From a virus: a DNA stretch of 64,000 nucleotides. The DNA lies in the IMG/VR virus record IMGVR_UViG_3300026552_000002, positions 1-64,000 of that record. The stretch is one strand, 5' to 3'. Shown one piece after another: positions 6,590 to 13,506 of this stretch (within the stretch, counting starts at the first letter, position 1; each line of letters begins with the position of its first letter). The notes beneath the pieces were generated by a model, which was not told where the DNA came from, ran no database searches, and saw nothing but the letters and a program-made list of their open reading frames with translations. A program made the translations under genes and the position numbers.

Positions 6590-8176
6590 GTGTCTACGCA
6601 GATGCCCCAGGACGTCTTCGACGACCTGTACTCGGCGGTCTACGCGATCCTTGACGACGCGAAGATGGACCGCGACCTGCTGAAGCTCTACAAGGGCAGC
6701 CATGGTGCGACCGATCCGCACAGCCACGTTCTGGAGTTCGGGAGGTTTTTCTACCAACAGCGGCGCGGCCTGCTCGGTTGGGTGGTCGACAAGGTGGGGC
6801 GCTGCTCTCCTGACGTTCTAGACGAGTTCGATGCGCTGCACCGTCCCCGCGTATCCATTCGCGCCGTGTTCGACATGTTGGCCAGTGTGAGCCGCCGCGA
6901 CGGGGAGTCCGACCAGGACTTTCTGCACTACCTGGCGCACCGCCGGCACAGTCTCGGCGCGTACCGGGGCGGGTCCAGCGGTTACGACGACGAGGCGCGG
7001 GCGTTCGCAGCAGCGTGCTTTCAGCACTCCGGACTGCAGGTCACCCCGGACGAGGTGTTGGTGTGCTGTGGCGGGGCCAAGGGCGTGTTCCTGGCCTTCG
7101 CCGCGGCGTTGATGTGCACGCGGGTGTTCGACGACCTGCATCACGGCGGCGGACAGCTTCTCGCCCCTGACGGCTACTACCAGTCGCTACGCTTGATTCC
7201 CGCCATCTTCGGTGGGGACATCGCGGTCGCACCTCAGCTCACGGGCCCGGTTGTGCGGGAATGGCTGGCCGATAGCCAGGGCCAGCAGGGACGAGCCATC
7301 TACGTGCCGCTGGTCAACAACCTGGACGGGCGGGTTCTGGACCGTGACCGCGCACTGGGTATCGCCCAGGTGGTGCTCACCCATAACCAGGATCACCCAG
7401 GCGACCCGGTGTACGTGCTCGCTGACGACGTGTACGCCGGCAGCTACCTCGGGGACGTCGACCCACAGCCGATCGGCGCGGTCACCGGTGTCGACCTCGG
7501 GGACCACTCCCTCGGGCGCATGTCCGACTGGACCGTCAGCGTCGTCACCCCATCCAAGACGGTCGCACTGCCGACTAGCCGCGTCGCGTTCGCGACGTCC
7601 ACTTCCGCGCGGCTGAGGCAGGCTGTGGCTCACTACCGCACGGTGTTCAGTCACGGTCGCGTGCCGCAGATCGACGAGCTGACGGCGGTTGCGGCGCTGT
7701 GTCTGACTCCGCAGTCGTGGGTGGATGGGTGGAACCTGCGCTACCGGCGCACTGTGCTCGGCCTGGAGCGTGATGTGGCCGCGCTCAACGCGGAGATCGG
7801 GTGGGAGGCGTACCGGCTGGAGGTGCCGCAGGGCGGCTGGTACATGCCGCTGCAGATGTCCCATCGGCTCCTGCCTTCGCAGGTCACCAGCAGCGTGGAT
7901 GCCTTCAGTGTGCTCCTGCACTACGGCGGTGATCGCGTTGACACCGGGATCGGGATGCTGCCCGGCGAGCTGTTCGGCTACAGATCCTCGAACGCCTTCA
8001 CTCTGCGCGGCAGTTTCGCCGTCGGTGATGAGGTGCTCGCCGAGCTGGTGCCCCGGCTGCGGGACATGGCCACGATTCTCACTGGTCCCGACGCGACGGC
8101 CGTGGTTGACCAGGCGCTGACCCGTGCCCGCAAGGTTGCCCCGGTCGACGCGATCTTGCGGCACTGCCGATATTGA
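6590..8176 (+). CDS. PLP-dependent class I/II aminotransferase-like enzyme
   Basis: 528 residues from GTG 6590, which follows GGGGGAG at 6 nt; the ORF itself opens at 6434. It has fold-type I features: a cofactor-binding Asp/Tyr motif VLADDVYAG, the Schiff-base lysine Lys323 in TPSKTVALP, and LVNNLDGRVLD where classical enzymes have an N-P-x-G loop. The N-terminal 130 residues are longer than in standard aminotransferases and may form an extra domain. It would move an amino group to or from an unknown substrate, or act as a PLP lyase. It opens a six-gene operon with a TSCPD protein, a methyltransferase and base-housekeeping proteins, so its substrate may be a nucleoside or guanidino/amino-acid precursor (inference). 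Confidence 0.88.
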   Translation: MSTQMPQDVFDDLYSAVYAILDDAKMDRDLLKLYKGSHGATDPHSHVLEFGRFFYQQRRGLLGWVVDKVGRCSPDVLDEFDALHRPRVSIRAVFDMLASVSRRDGESDQDFLHYLAHRRHSLGAYRGGSSGYDDEARAFAAACFQHSGLQVTPDEVLVCCGGAKGVFLAFAAALMCTRVFDDLHHGGGQLLAPDGYYQSLRLIPAIFGGDIAVAPQLTGPVVREWLADSQGQQGRAIYVPLVNNLDGRVLDRDRALGIAQVVLTHNQDHPGDPVYVLADDVYAGSYLGDVDPQPIGAVTGVDLGDHSLGRMSDWTVSVVTPSKTVALPTSRVAFATSTSARLRQAVAHYRTVFSHGRVPQIDELTAVAALCLTPQSWVDGWNLRYRRTVLGLERDVAALNAEIGWEAYRLEVPQGGWYMPLQMSHRLLPSQVTSSVDAFSVLLHYGGDRVDTGIGMLPGELFGYRSSNAFTLRGSFAVGDEVLAELVPRLRDMATILTGPDATAVVDQALTRARKVAPVDAILRHCRY

Positions 8177-8259
8177 CCCCGACCGTGCGCGTGGCGTGCC
8201 ACCACAACATACGGGGCCGCGCCATGATCTACCCCCAACACCTAGTAGAGGAGGTACCT

Positions 8260-8634
8260 GTGACCGTCCTATCCGATCGCTCACCCGCACCAACCGCGGA
8301 GCTGCCCCAGCGGAAGTTCAGTGGTCTCGCCGTCGAGGTTTCGATTGGCGGCCAACTACACATGCGTGTCGCTACCACGGTCGTCGACAACCGGGTGGTC
8401 GGCATCGACGTTCGGGCAGAGCGGATCGCTGGTTCGGTTCCGGACGGACTGCTGCGCCAGCTCGGGGAGATGGCAACCGTCCTGCTGCAGAGCGGCTACC
8501 CACTGGAGAAGCTCATTGAGTCGTGGCGCGACGTCTGGTTTGAGCCTCTCGGCCACACTGACGACCCCGACATTCAGGACGTGAAAAGCCCGCTCGACTA
8601 CGTGGCCCGTTGGCTGGAAAGGAACTATCTGTGA
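8260..8634 (+). CDS. Stand-alone TSCPD-domain protein (class II ribonucleotide reductase C-terminal-like)
   Basis: 124 residues from GTG 8260 after GAGGAGG; the ORF opens at 8173. The second half reads LLRQLGEMATVLLQSGYPLE, then WFEPLGHTDDP, then KSPLDYVARWL. This matches the conserved end of B12-dependent ribonucleotide reductases, where FEPxGxTxxP is followed by KSxxDYxxRWL. No catalytic reductase domain is present. Free-standing TSCPD proteins are thought to act as small ligand- or nucleotide-sensing modules. The stop overlaps the methyltransferase start (GTGA). Its presence hints that the operon concerns nucleotides. Confidence 0.75.
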   Translation: MTVLSDRSPAPTAELPQRKFSGLAVEVSIGGQLHMRVATTVVDNRVVGIDVRAERIAGSVPDGLLRQLGEMATVLLQSGYPLEKLIESWRDVWFEPLGHTDDPDIQDVKSPLDYVARWLERNYL

Positions 8635-9383
8635 CCGAGGACGTCGTCCATTACCAGAAGCTGGCGCCCCAGTTCGAGGACTACTGGTCCTACAGTCCTG
8701 AGTTCGTCGGCTGGATGACCGACAGCCTGGTTGAGCATCTTGGACTGACCGGCATCGAGCGCGTTGTCGACATCGGATGCGCTACCGCTCTGTACGCGCG
8801 GGGCATCGTCAAGCACGCCAGCGAGGTAGTCTGCGTGGACCCTTCGGTGGAAATGTTGGCTCAGATTCCCACCAATCTACATCTAGTGCCGGTGTGTGGC
8901 ACTGCCGAGGAAGTCGCTTGCTGCTCGCTGCTGGCCGCCGAACGATTCGACGCGGTTCTACTCAAGGAAGTTATCCACCACGTGCGGCGCGAGGCCCGGG
9001 AAGCCGTACTCGCTGGCCTCGCTCGCCGGCTTACCCCGGGTGGTCGGTTGCTGGTGGCCATGTTGCCTGACCAGCTCGACTATCCCCTGTTTCAGGCAGC
9101 GCTGGACCGTTACGAAGTCGGCACCCGTAAGTACAACGCTAGCCATGTCGTCGAGGCCATGCGCAACGCCGATCTGGACACCGAGGTCGTCACCGTCTCG
9201 TTCCCACTGCGCATCGCGAAGGAGCACTACCTGAATATGGTGCGCGGCCGGTACATGAGCTTGTTCAGTAAGTTCGACGACGAGCAGTTGGCCGCCGGAC
9301 TTCTCGAAATGGACCGCGCCCACCCCGAAGAAATCCTGGAGTTCACCGACCGGTTCGCGTTTGTGCGGGGCGTGGCCCGATGA
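8631..9383 (+). CDS. Class I SAM-dependent methyltransferase
   Basis: 250 residues from GTG 8631 (AAAGGA upstream), overlapping the previous stop. Motif I is VVDIGCATALYARG (Asp47-Cys50 core), followed by the acidic VCVDPS strand end and motif IV FDAVLLKEVIHHV. The post-motif LTPGGRLLVAML is typical of Methyltransf_11/25 enzymes acting on small molecules. The C-terminal cap (about 145-230) probably sets substrate choice. There is no target-recognition domain of a DNA methylase, so a small-molecule or nucleoside substrate is more likely. The gene is translationally coupled to its neighbours on both sides. Confidence 0.88.
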   Translation: MTEDVVHYQKLAPQFEDYWSYSPEFVGWMTDSLVEHLGLTGIERVVDIGCATALYARGIVKHASEVVCVDPSVEMLAQIPTNLHLVPVCGTAEEVACCSLLAAERFDAVLLKEVIHHVRREAREAVLAGLARRLTPGGRLLVAMLPDQLDYPLFQAALDRYEVGTRKYNASHVVEAMRNADLDTEVVTVSFPLRIAKEHYLNMVRGRYMSLFSKFDDEQLAAGLLEMDRAHPEEILEFTDRFAFVRGVAR

Positions 9384-10159
9384 GCGATCACGCCGAGTTA
9401 TTTCGTGGATTGGCGCCCACCGTTTCTTATGGAGACAGGTCGTTTCCGAGTCCTGAACAGTACCGGCGTCAGGTCATCCGCCACAGCGGCATCAAGGCCG
9501 GCGACTTCAGCGAACTCTGCATCGCTGCGCAGCGGGACTGGCACGTACGTGGCCAAACCGGCTGCCAGTTCGCGCGCCTGGCCGCGCTGCAAGCACACAG
9601 CCTGCGTTGGGACACGCTGGTCATCCCTGACCCGGTGGCACTGCCAGACGTGGATGCCCGCTTGCGGGCGGCCGTCACCAGTGCCGACATCGAGATCATG
9701 AGTCTGTTGTTCCCCACCATCGCTGATGGCGTTATCGCGGCGGTTGTGATTCGATCCCTCGTTGACCGGTTCGACTTTTGGCTCGAACGTGACGAAGTGT
9801 CCGGCGAAATGCTTCATCTTGGCCTTCGATACCCGGTTGGCTACGACGGCATCCCGGCCTGGGTCATGGCGTTCGCACCTTTCGGCTTCATGCCGAATAC
9901 GCGCCGCGGTCCCTACTTCGAGCTGGCGATCAGGGTCAAGGACAAGCCCGAATCGATCTTCCACCGGCTCAACCAGGACAGGGGGGTCGCACACCTCGCT
10001 GATGCGCCACTGTCGATGTCCGCCAAGCACTGGGAGCATCGATGGGAATCCACGCTGCGACGTACACGCATGATCCTCGGGGGTGAACCTGACGAAGTGT
10101 CGGCGGCGAAAACGACCCTCTCCATCCCTGTCTCGCAGCTAAGCTTCGCCCGTGACTGA
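9380..10159 (+). CDS. Unknown protein, possibly a YqcI/YcgG-like heme oxygenase
   Basis: 259 residues; the ATG overlaps the previous stop. I do not firmly recognise it. Visible features are GCQFARLAALQAHSLRW (about residues 55-71), a central hydrophobic region with FPTIADGVIAAVVIRSLV, and WVMAFAPFGFMPNTRRGPYF (about 157-176). Length and the order 'Cys-x-Phe-Ala-x-x-Ala ... Pro-rich aromatic loop ... RRGP' faintly recall YqcI/YcgG (GntA-like) heme-dependent N/C-hydroxylases. If correct, the operon would contain an N-hydroxylating step. That assignment is weak and rests on pattern memory only. Confidence 0.55.
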   Translation: MSDHAELFRGLAPTVSYGDRSFPSPEQYRRQVIRHSGIKAGDFSELCIAAQRDWHVRGQTGCQFARLAALQAHSLRWDTLVIPDPVALPDVDARLRAAVTSADIEIMSLLFPTIADGVIAAVVIRSLVDRFDFWLERDEVSGEMLHLGLRYPVGYDGIPAWVMAFAPFGFMPNTRRGPYFELAIRVKDKPESIFHRLNQDRGVAHLADAPLSMSAKHWEHRWESTLRRTRMILGGEPDEVSAAKTTLSIPVSQLSFARD

Positions 10160-10898
10160 CGCTGCACCTCTCCGCATCACCAACTTGTTCGCCAAGGCGG
10201 CGCACGGCGCACCGATGACTCCGGTGCGCCGTCTGCGTGTGTGCGCGACAGACGGTGTGTGCGACGACGCCAACCCGGCGGGGCGCTCACCACGGCAGGT
10301 GTGCATCGCTGAGGCGTCGAGCCTCGCCGCACACGGGGTAAGCCCGGCAAGCTCTCGCGCGAATCTCGTCCTTGATGACGGGTCGGGGCAACTGCACCCG
10401 GGGGCGCTACTCACGGTCGGTTCTGTGCGGTTGCGAGTGACATTGACCTGCGAGCCGTGCGCGTACGGTGCTCGACTCGCCGGTACTCCAACCAGGCGGT
10501 TCCGCAACATCGTCCGATGGCTCGCTGTCGTGATCGATGGTGGCGAGCTGCTGGATGGCGACGAAGCGGTCGTGACTGCGGGTGTCTTTCCTGCCGCGCC
10601 TGACGGATTCCGCGAGCGATGTGCCTGGGCACTGGATTACGTGCCGCCGGGCCGAGTCGTGACGAACCTTGAATTTCTGACTGCGATCGGGGCTGGCAGA
10701 AGCTATGCCCGGGTACTGCCCCGCTGGTTGGCGCCGGCACGTACTCAGGGTCGGCCGGTCCACCGGGTACTTACTGCCAATCTTGAGCCGCCGTCGTGGG
10801 CGCCCGATGCCCCTCGGTGGCTCGCGAACGAAGGGCTGGATCAGGGACAACTGAACGCTGGTCGTTACGCGCTCACCCAAGCGCTTTGGTTCAGCTAG
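10152..10898 (+). CDS. MOSC domain fused to an alkyltransferase-like (ATL/MGMT) domain
   Basis: 248 residues from GTG 10152, overlapping the previous gene by 8 nt. Residues about 20-145 form a MOSC domain with LHPGALLTVG and the cysteine motif TCEPCAYGARL (Cys100/Cys103), where MOSC proteins hold the molybdenum cofactor. Residues about 152-235 look like the DNA-binding domain of O6-alkylguanine transferases: VPPGRVVTNLEFL, then PVHRVL. The catalytic Cys of the usual PCHRV is Val203, so it should bind but not dealkylate, as ATL proteins do. MOSC proteins YcbX and YiiM reduce N-hydroxylated base analogues. The fusion suggests a protein that recognises an unusual base. Confidence 0.7.
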   Translation: MTDAAPLRITNLFAKAAHGAPMTPVRRLRVCATDGVCDDANPAGRSPRQVCIAEASSLAAHGVSPASSRANLVLDDGSGQLHPGALLTVGSVRLRVTLTCEPCAYGARLAGTPTRRFRNIVRWLAVVIDGGELLDGDEAVVTAGVFPAAPDGFRERCAWALDYVPPGRVVTNLEFLTAIGAGRSYARVLPRWLAPARTQGRPVHRVLTANLEPPSWAPDAPRWLANEGLDQGQLNAGRYALTQALWFS

Positions 10899-10914
10899 CC
10901 TATGAAAGGCTGAC

Positions 10915-11493
10915 ATGATCAACCGTATCTCTTTGATCACCGGGAGTGAGCGTAAGGCCCGGGTATACACCGCACTGTTCGGTGTTGAGATTGTCCCAGT
11001 CCAGACCAAACTCACCGAGATTCAGTCGCTCGACGTGACTGAGGTGGCTCGCAGGAAGGTCGAAGACGCCTACCTGAAATTGCGCAGCCCCGTATTGGTG
11101 GACGACACCGGTCTAAGCCTACTGGCGTGGAACGGTCTGCCGGGTGCGCTGGTCGCTTGGTTTTTGGAAGCCGTAGGCGCTCAGGGGATCTTGGACATGA
11201 CGACGGGCCTTGCCGACCGGCAGGCCACTTCGATCACCGCACTCGGTTACGCGGACGCTAATGGCGTGCGGGTCTTCACGGGCAGCATGGATGGAATGCT
11301 CGCCACAGAGCAGCGTGGCCACAATAGCTTTGGGTACGACACCATCTTTATTCCATCCGGCTGGGATATCACGTTCGCGGAAATGTCTGACGAGCAGAGG
11401 AATGCCATTTCACAGCGTCGGCGAGCAGTTGACGAGTTGCAGAAGGAGATCGGTTTGGTTGACGAGTGGCTGGGACCGGCCGGTGGCCCGTGA
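10915..11493 (+). CDS. Ham1/RdgB-family non-canonical purine NTP pyrophosphatase
   Basis: 192 residues, ATG 10915 after GAAAGG. Family motifs are the N-terminal TGSERKARVY, the acidic VLVDDTGLSL, GHNSFGYDTIFIP, and TFAEMSDEQRNAISQRRRA (canonical enzymes have SHR where this has SQR). The enzyme hydrolyses ITP, XTP and N-hydroxylaminopurine triphosphates to monophosphates plus PPi, which keeps odd purines out of nucleic acids. As the last gene of the cargo operon, it may remove a triphosphate form of the operon's product or protect the cell against a base analogue. The Q for H change could affect activity. Confidence 0.88.
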   Translation: MINRISLITGSERKARVYTALFGVEIVPVQTKLTEIQSLDVTEVARRKVEDAYLKLRSPVLVDDTGLSLLAWNGLPGALVAWFLEAVGAQGILDMTTGLADRQATSITALGYADANGVRVFTGSMDGMLATEQRGHNSFGYDTIFIPSGWDITFAEMSDEQRNAISQRRRAVDELQKEIGLVDEWLGPAGGP

Positions 11494-11548
11494 CTGACTA
11501 CGGCACACGGATCACGGCAACACACAGCGACAGGCCAGGGAGAACACC

Positions 11549-11728
11549 ATGGACGGTGCACGGGATGACAGCGTGTTCGACTACATCCCCGACGAGGCCG
11601 CACGGGCGCATATCGCCCAGTCGCAGGAGCAGGCCGAGGACGACGAGATCGCTCATGACCCGGGCGACGACGATGGCGGGTTCGGGCCCGGCAGCTACTA
11701 CGACCGGGCGATGAGCAAGGACGACTGA
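11549..11728 (+). CDS. Small acidic protein, 59 aa
   Basis: ATG 11549 follows AGGGAGAA. The product is rich in Asp and Glu with no hydrophobic core, ends in SKDD, and is probably disordered. It lies 55 nt past the ITPase gene with no terminator between, so it may be co-transcribed with the cargo operon. Function unknown. Confidence 0.5.
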   Translation: MDGARDDSVFDYIPDEAARAHIAQSQEQAEDDEIAHDPGDDDGGFGPGSYYDRAMSKDD

Positions 11729-11751
11729 CCCACTGTGGAAGAGAGATCATC

Positions 11752-11889
11752 ATGGCAAAGAAGCGGAACAACGGCAGTTGCCCCGTGTGCACGCAGACAG
11801 TGAACGTGCCGCCCGGCGGGACCGTGCCTCTACACCAGCAAGCCGACAAGCCGGGCACGTGTCCTGGCTCCGGCCAGGCCGCCAACTGA
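11752..11889 (+). CDS. Tiny zinc-ribbon-like protein, 45 aa
   Basis: ATG 11752 after GAAGAGAG. The product has CPVC near residues 10-13 and later H and C residues (LHQQADKPGTCPG), so one zinc site is possible. It is basic at the N-terminus (MAKKRNN). Family not recognised. Confidence 0.5.
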   Translation: MAKKRNNGSCPVCTQTVNVPPGGTVPLHQQADKPGTCPGSGQAAN

Positions 11890-11903
11890 CGTACGGTATC
11901 GGC

Positions 11904-12131
11904 GTGAAGCTGCGCGAGCTGGATGAGCTGGTGGTCGAGCAGCTCCTGAAGGCTGACCACCCAGAGATCACTCAGATACGGTTCGTCCCCACCACGGACC
12001 AGCCCGACGACCACACGCGGCTCGTCGTCGAGTTCGCGGACGGCTCGACGGGTTATGCCATGGCGACCGAAGTGGCTGGCCCAGGCATCCCGCGGCACCG
12101 TCGCTTCGAGCTCCCCAAGGAGGCGCTGTAA
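11904..12131 (+). CDS. Hypothetical protein, 75 aa
   Basis: GTG 11904 gives a compact alpha/beta product (KLRELDELVVEQLL, then TRLVVEFADGSTGY). Its stop TAA overlaps the next ATG (TAATG at 12129-12133), so it is coupled to the following gene. No known family. Confidence 0.55.
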   Translation: MKLRELDELVVEQLLKADHPEITQIRFVPTTDQPDDHTRLVVEFADGSTGYAMATEVAGPGIPRHRRFELPKEAL

Positions 12132-12373
12132 TGCAGGTTCCTGAGTTTCGGAAGCTGTTCGTCAGTGCTCTGGAGGGTCAGCCGGGCATCCGATCAGTGG
12201 AGGACTACCCGGTGCCCGAGGACAGCCACGGGCTGACGGACACGGTCGTGCACTGCACGGACGGCGTCTCTGTCCGGTACCGGCTCGTTCGCACCTCGCC
12301 GCCCGGTGGGGAGCAGAACGCCTCGGATGCCGTGCGGGAGCCGGGCACGACGATTCAGGTCGTTCGGCCGTAG
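12131..12373 (+). CDS. Hypothetical protein, 80 aa
   Basis: Coupled to the previous gene through a shared A of TAATG. The sequence (FRKLFVSALEGQPGIRSVED, then GVSVRYRLVRTSPPG) suggests a small alpha/beta protein. A terminator follows directly, so this is the end of the transcript. Confidence 0.55.
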   Translation: MQVPEFRKLFVSALEGQPGIRSVEDYPVPEDSHGLTDTVVHCTDGVSVRYRLVRTSPPGGEQNASDAVREPGTTIQVVRP

Positions 12374-12380
12374 ATACGAC

Positions 12381-12427
12381 AAAACGCCCCCTGCCGCGGA
12401 TACGTTCTCCGCGACAGGGGGCGTCGT
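12381..12427 (+). terminator. Hairpin terminator closing the accessory/cargo transcript
   Basis: ACGCCCCCTG (12384-12393) pairs with CAGGGGGCGT (12415-12424). The loop carries an extra CGCGGA/TCCGCG stem. It lies 8 nt past the preceding stop. Confidence 0.7.
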
Positions 12428-12474
12428 CTGCTCGGCTCCTATTCGGATGAAGTGGATGAAAGGCGACAATAGTC

Positions 12475-12750
12475 GTGGATCTGGTGCAGTGGGATGTTCC
12501 CAAGAAGCGGCGCAACGGTAGTTCGTATTATGAACAGTCGGGGGTTCATGCGACGGAAGACCGGAAGAACACTGTCTGCGGCACTGACATCACCACGAAG
12601 CGCAACCCTTCGATCTTTCGTACAATCACGTGGGCAGCCGTGGTGACCTGCTACAACTGCGCCTACCGGTTGGCGCTGCAGGGGAAGTGGCCGCTGGACC
12701 GGGTCCCCGGCAAGAACGGGACCACCCACCCGGCGCCGGTCGCCCAATGA
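12475..12750 (+). CDS. Small protein with a possible zinc site, 91 aa
   Basis: GTG 12475 preceded by AAAGGCGAC. It contains one cysteine in TVCGTD and a later CYNC (residues about 60-63), consistent with a single zinc knuckle spread over the chain. The stop overlaps the next ATG (ATGA at 12747). Not recognised beyond its resemblance to small actinophage zinc proteins. Confidence 0.55.
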   Translation: MDLVQWDVPKKRRNGSSYYEQSGVHATEDRKNTVCGTDITTKRNPSIFRTITWAAVVTCYNCAYRLALQGKWPLDRVPGKNGTTHPAPVAQ

Positions 12751-13151
12751 GCGTCCACTGGCACGGCACCGCCCACGGCGAGGTCGTTGACGACGAGGGA
12801 AATACCCGCATCGTCGGAATTCCGCAGGTCGGACTGGACGAGGTCGTGGCACTGCTGGATCCGGACGCGGTTGCCAACTGGGTTCAGCAGCTCACTCGCG
12901 ACTACGCCATGCGTGAGCCGATCGTGTGCCAGCCCCCGAACGTACGTTGGGCCTTGACGCACGACGCAGAGAACCAGCTCGAAGCCGCGAAACGGGACCG
13001 CATCGTGGCCATGATGGGTGACAGCCTGATCATCACGTTCCGCGACGACAACGGTGTTCTCCTGGTCATCGAGTGCCGGGCCGTCCACTCCCCGATGCCC
13101 ATGCAGGGCGGTGGCGGCGTGGTGTGCGTCGTGTGTGGCGCTGCCTGCTGA
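12747..13151 (+). CDS. Hypothetical protein, 134 aa
   Basis: Overlaps the previous gene by 4 nt. It is mostly soluble and ends in a glycine-rich, cysteine-containing tail GGGGVVCVVCGAAC that might bind metal. It ends 10 nt from the end of the convergent late operon, with no obvious terminator between them. Confidence 0.55.
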   Translation: MSVHWHGTAHGEVVDDEGNTRIVGIPQVGLDEVVALLDPDAVANWVQQLTRDYAMREPIVCQPPNVRWALTHDAENQLEAAKRDRIVAMMGDSLIITFRDDNGVLLVIECRAVHSPMPMQGGGGVVCVVCGAAC

Positions 13152-13160
13152 GTGCGCCGG

Positions 13161-13499
13161 CTACAGCGCGATGACGGTATAGCTTCCGTACCCGGCTGTT
13201 TTTCGTTTGCCGCCGGAGATGACGTCCACGCGCATAACCCAGTTGGTACACGCTGTGGCGGTGACGGCGCTGGACACGGTCACGGTGGCCTGCCCGCCGA
13301 CTGCGTTGGTGAGCGCGATCTCGCCGGTGGTGGTTGACAGGGTGGTGCCGGTGGAGTCCGCCACTGTGGTTGACGACTTGATCACCATGTCGACTTCGCA
13401 GCCGGTGAGATTGTAGGGCTGACCACCGGAAGTGATCGTCAGATAGACCGTCTCGTCGTTGCGCTGCCGCAAGCTCAAGGCGATGTTGTTGGTGGTCAG
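13161..13499 (-). CDS. Small tail/baseplate accessory protein, last gene of the late operon
   Basis: Read from CTG 13499 because AGGGGG sits 3 nt before it and the sequence LTTNNIALSLRQRNDETVYL begins there; the first canonical start, TTG 13478, lacks a ribosome-binding site. It is a beta-rich protein of about 112 residues, similar in feel to small beta-sandwich tail-fibre accessory proteins (QPYNLTGCEVDMVIK). It lies directly downstream of the repeat-rich fibre and may chaperone or cap it. The position, not a domain, is the main evidence. Confidence 0.6.
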   Translation of the reverse strand: MTTNNIALSLRQRNDETVYLTITSGGQPYNLTGCEVDMVIKSSTTVADSTGTTLSTTTGEIALTNAVGGQATVTVSSAVTATACTNWVMRVDVISGGKRKTAGYGSYTVIAL

Positions 13500-13506
13500 A
13501 AACCCC

